Of a DNA stretch of 64,000 nt, positions 62,679 through 64,000 are shown piece after piece (the first letter of the stretch is position 1; the number at the start of each line of letters is the position of its first letter). Origin of the DNA: Thermoleophilaceae bacterium. GTDB taxonomy: Bacteria; Actinomycetota; Thermoleophilia; Solirubrobacterales; Thermoleophilaceae. The translations under genes were made by a program, and so were the position numbers. The notes below the pieces were generated by a model. The model did no database searches, was not told where the DNA came from, and saw only the letters and a list, made by a program, of their open reading frames with translations. The stretch spans positions 165,231-229,230 of the forward strand of contig JAUJOQ010000004.1 of NCBI GenBank assembly GCA_030447725.1, read 5' to 3'.

Positions 62679-63532
62679 GGTGTCTCTCCTAGGACCTTGT
62701 TGTCGATCAGCCGGGTCCGGCCCACCCGCGCCGCGACCGCGAGGACAGTCGAGCCGTTCACCTGCTCGACGGGGGCAAGATCGGTGGCGGAGCGCAGCTC
62801 GAGGTACTCGGGTTCGACATCCGAGCTGTCGAACTCTGCCCGTGCCGCCGCCAGCACGACGGACGCGTCGCGCTCGCCGCGCGCCACCACGGCGTCTGCG
62901 GCCTCGAGCGCCCCGTGCAGCGCGAGAGCGCGGCGACGTTCCTCGTCGCTCAGGTAGGCATTGCGCGAGCTCATGGCGAGGCCGTCGGACTCGCGCACCG
63001 TCGGGCACACCTCGATGCGCACCGGGATGTCCAGGTCCCGAACCATGCGCCCGATCACCACGCTCTGCTGGGCGTCCTTCTGGCCGAAGTAGGCCACGTC
63101 GGGCGCGACCATGTTGAAGAGCTTGGCCACGACCGTGGTGACGCCGTCGAAGTGGTCGGGCCCACGGCGATCGGGGGCGCCGCAGAGCACGCCGGAGAGT
63201 CCCCGTACCCGCACGACGACGTCGAACCCTTCGGGATAGACCTCAGAGGTGGGTGGCGCGAAGAGCAAGTCGACGCCCTCCGCTTCGGCGAGCGCCGCGT
63301 CGCGCGCCTCGTCGCGGGGGTAGGTGTCGAGGTCCTCCCCAGGACCGAACTGCGTGGGGTTCACGAACAGGGAGACCACGACGACAGAGCAGTCCTCGCG
63401 CGCCCGGCGCATGAGGGACAGATGGCCTTCGTGAAAGGAGCCCATCGTGGGCACCAGGCCGATGCGGCGGCCCGCCCGGCGGGGCTCGGCCAGCTCCGCC
63501 CGCAGCTCGGCGACGGTGCGCACGGTCTTCAC
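62675..63532 (-). CDS. panC: Pantothenate synthetase
   Basis: 285 residues; joins pantoate and beta-alanine using [24 protein letters not shown] (HIGH-like), [53 protein letters not shown] and [15 protein letters not shown] are intact. GTG 63532 overlaps the upstream gene's stop (GTGA). Confidence 0.96.
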   Translation of the reverse strand: MKTVRTVAELRAELAEPRRAGRRIGLVPTMGSFHEGHLSLMRRAREDCSVVVVSLFVNPTQFGPGEDLDTYPRDEARDAALAEAEGVDLLFAPPTSEVYPEGFDVVVRVRGLSGVLCGAPDRRGPDHFDGVTTVVAKLFNMVAPDVAYFGQKDAQQSVVIGRMVRDLDIPVRIEVCPTVRESDGLAMSSRNAYLSDEERRRALALHGALEAADAVVARGERDASVVLAAARAEFDSSDVEPEYLELRSATDLAPVEQVNGSTVLAVAARVGRTRLIDNKVLGETP

Positions 63533-64000
63533 AGCAGCGCCTCGCGACCGGAGAGGGCCCGGGTCCGGGCCACCAGCTCGTCGAACAGCGCCAGGCTGTG
63601 AGGCGCGATCTCGGCCACGGCCTCGCGCTGGCGGTCCACGGTGGCGTCGTCGCCCCGAGCGACCGGTCCCGTGAGGGCGCCCTCGGGGCCGAGCGCCGCC
63701 CAGTTCTCCACGGTGCTGCGCACGAGCGGCGCGAGCAGCGCGCGGGCCTCCGCGGGCTCGATGCCGGCCCCGCCCGCGACCTCCTCGGCGGTGGCCTCGA
63801 GGGCCACCAGGAAGTTCGAGGCGATCGAGGCGGCCGCGTGGTAGGCCGGCCGGTCGTCGTCGGCGATCTCGAACGGCCGCATTCCGAGGCGGTGCGCAAG
63901 CGCGGAGGCGAACTCCAGCGCGGCGGGCGTCTCGCCCGCCACGGCGCACCCAACGCCGGCGAAGCGCTCCAGGGCTCGCTCGGCCGGCTTTGGGAGAGCT
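63529..64000 (-). CDS. Rossmann-like / DUF2520 domain protein, 5' end beyond window
   Basis: 157 visible residues, open to the right edge (ALPKPAERALERFAGVGCAVAGE...). YHAAASIASNFLVALEATAEEVAGGAGIEPAEARALLAPLVRSTVENW and ALTGPVARGDDATVDRQREAVAE form the DUF2520 C-terminal helical domain found behind an N-terminal ketopantoate-reductase-like Rossmann fold. First visible gene of the overlapping pan operon; a role as the missing ketopantoate reductase (PanE-like) is an attractive but unproven idea. Confidence 0.83.
   Translation of the reverse strand, partial: ALPKPAERALERFAGVGCAVAGETPAALEFASALAHRLGMRPFEIADDDRPAYHAAASIASNFLVALEATAEEVAGGAGIEPAEARALLAPLVRSTVENWAALGPEGALTGPVARGDDATVDRQREAVAEIAPHSLALFDELVARTRALSGREALL

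Overview
The window is one continuous stretch of high-GC bacterial chromosome with dense, mostly co-directional genes, many 1-4 nt stop/start overlaps, frequent GTG/TTG starts and several TANNNT-(6-7 nt)-start arrangements typical of leaderless actinobacterial promoters. A fused hisIE, small signal-anchored 'LVAALGG'-type proteins, a four-domain S1 and the general gene content suggest an actinobacterium, most likely of the Thermoleophilia/Solirubrobacterales group. The lineage is my inference; no rRNA or tRNA gene is present to confirm it.

Layout. 1-8.9 kb is a surface-polysaccharide locus: two tandem paralogous glycosyltransferases (the first cut by the window edge), a methyltransferase and a GT-C-like membrane protein on the opposite strand, an NAD-dependent sugar epimerase, and a 999-residue fusion of a WecA/MraY-type phosphosugar transferase with a Wzy/WaaL-type polymerase/ligase and a TPR tail. 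8.9-12.6 kb holds a cation/proton antiporter, one intact and one broken toxin-antitoxin pair, and a HAD hydrolase. 12.6-16.4 kb is yqeY-phoH-ybeY-era, where phoH carries an in-frame intein with class 3 hallmarks. 16.4-18.4 kb has two more VapBC-type modules around hisIE. 18.4-30.9 kb contains all seven trp functions in two blocks (trpEGDC and trpFBA) separated by a moxR-DUF58-transglutaminase operon and an HtrA protease. 31-38.8 kb has a SnoaL-like protein, a probable PPi-type phosphofructokinase and a livKHMGF branched-chain amino acid ABC transporter with two small membrane proteins. 39-50.5 kb: a PAS/GAF/SpoIIE/HATPase regulator, SDR protein, ACT-domain malic enzyme, polA, a DMT-like protein, an FAD reductase, rpsA and coaE. 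50.5-57.7 kb: lytic transglycosylase, uvrB, a DivIVA-like protein and a frameshifted uvrA preceded by a LexA-type box. 57.7-64 kb: DCC protein, a decayed surface-protein gene, an acetyltransferase, a MntA/HepT module between imperfect direct repeats, and the overlapping DUF2520-panC-panD-panB operon on the minus strand, which runs off the right edge.

The most notable features are the class 3-type intein between Walker A and Walker B of PhoH; a 14-bp tandem duplication that breaks uvrA; a palindrome-containing repeat family that has entered trpD in frame and supplies the trpC ribosome-binding site; a 169-bp segment bounded by perfect 16-bp inverted repeats next to coaE; and about 60-bp direct repeats flanking the MntA/HepT cassette.
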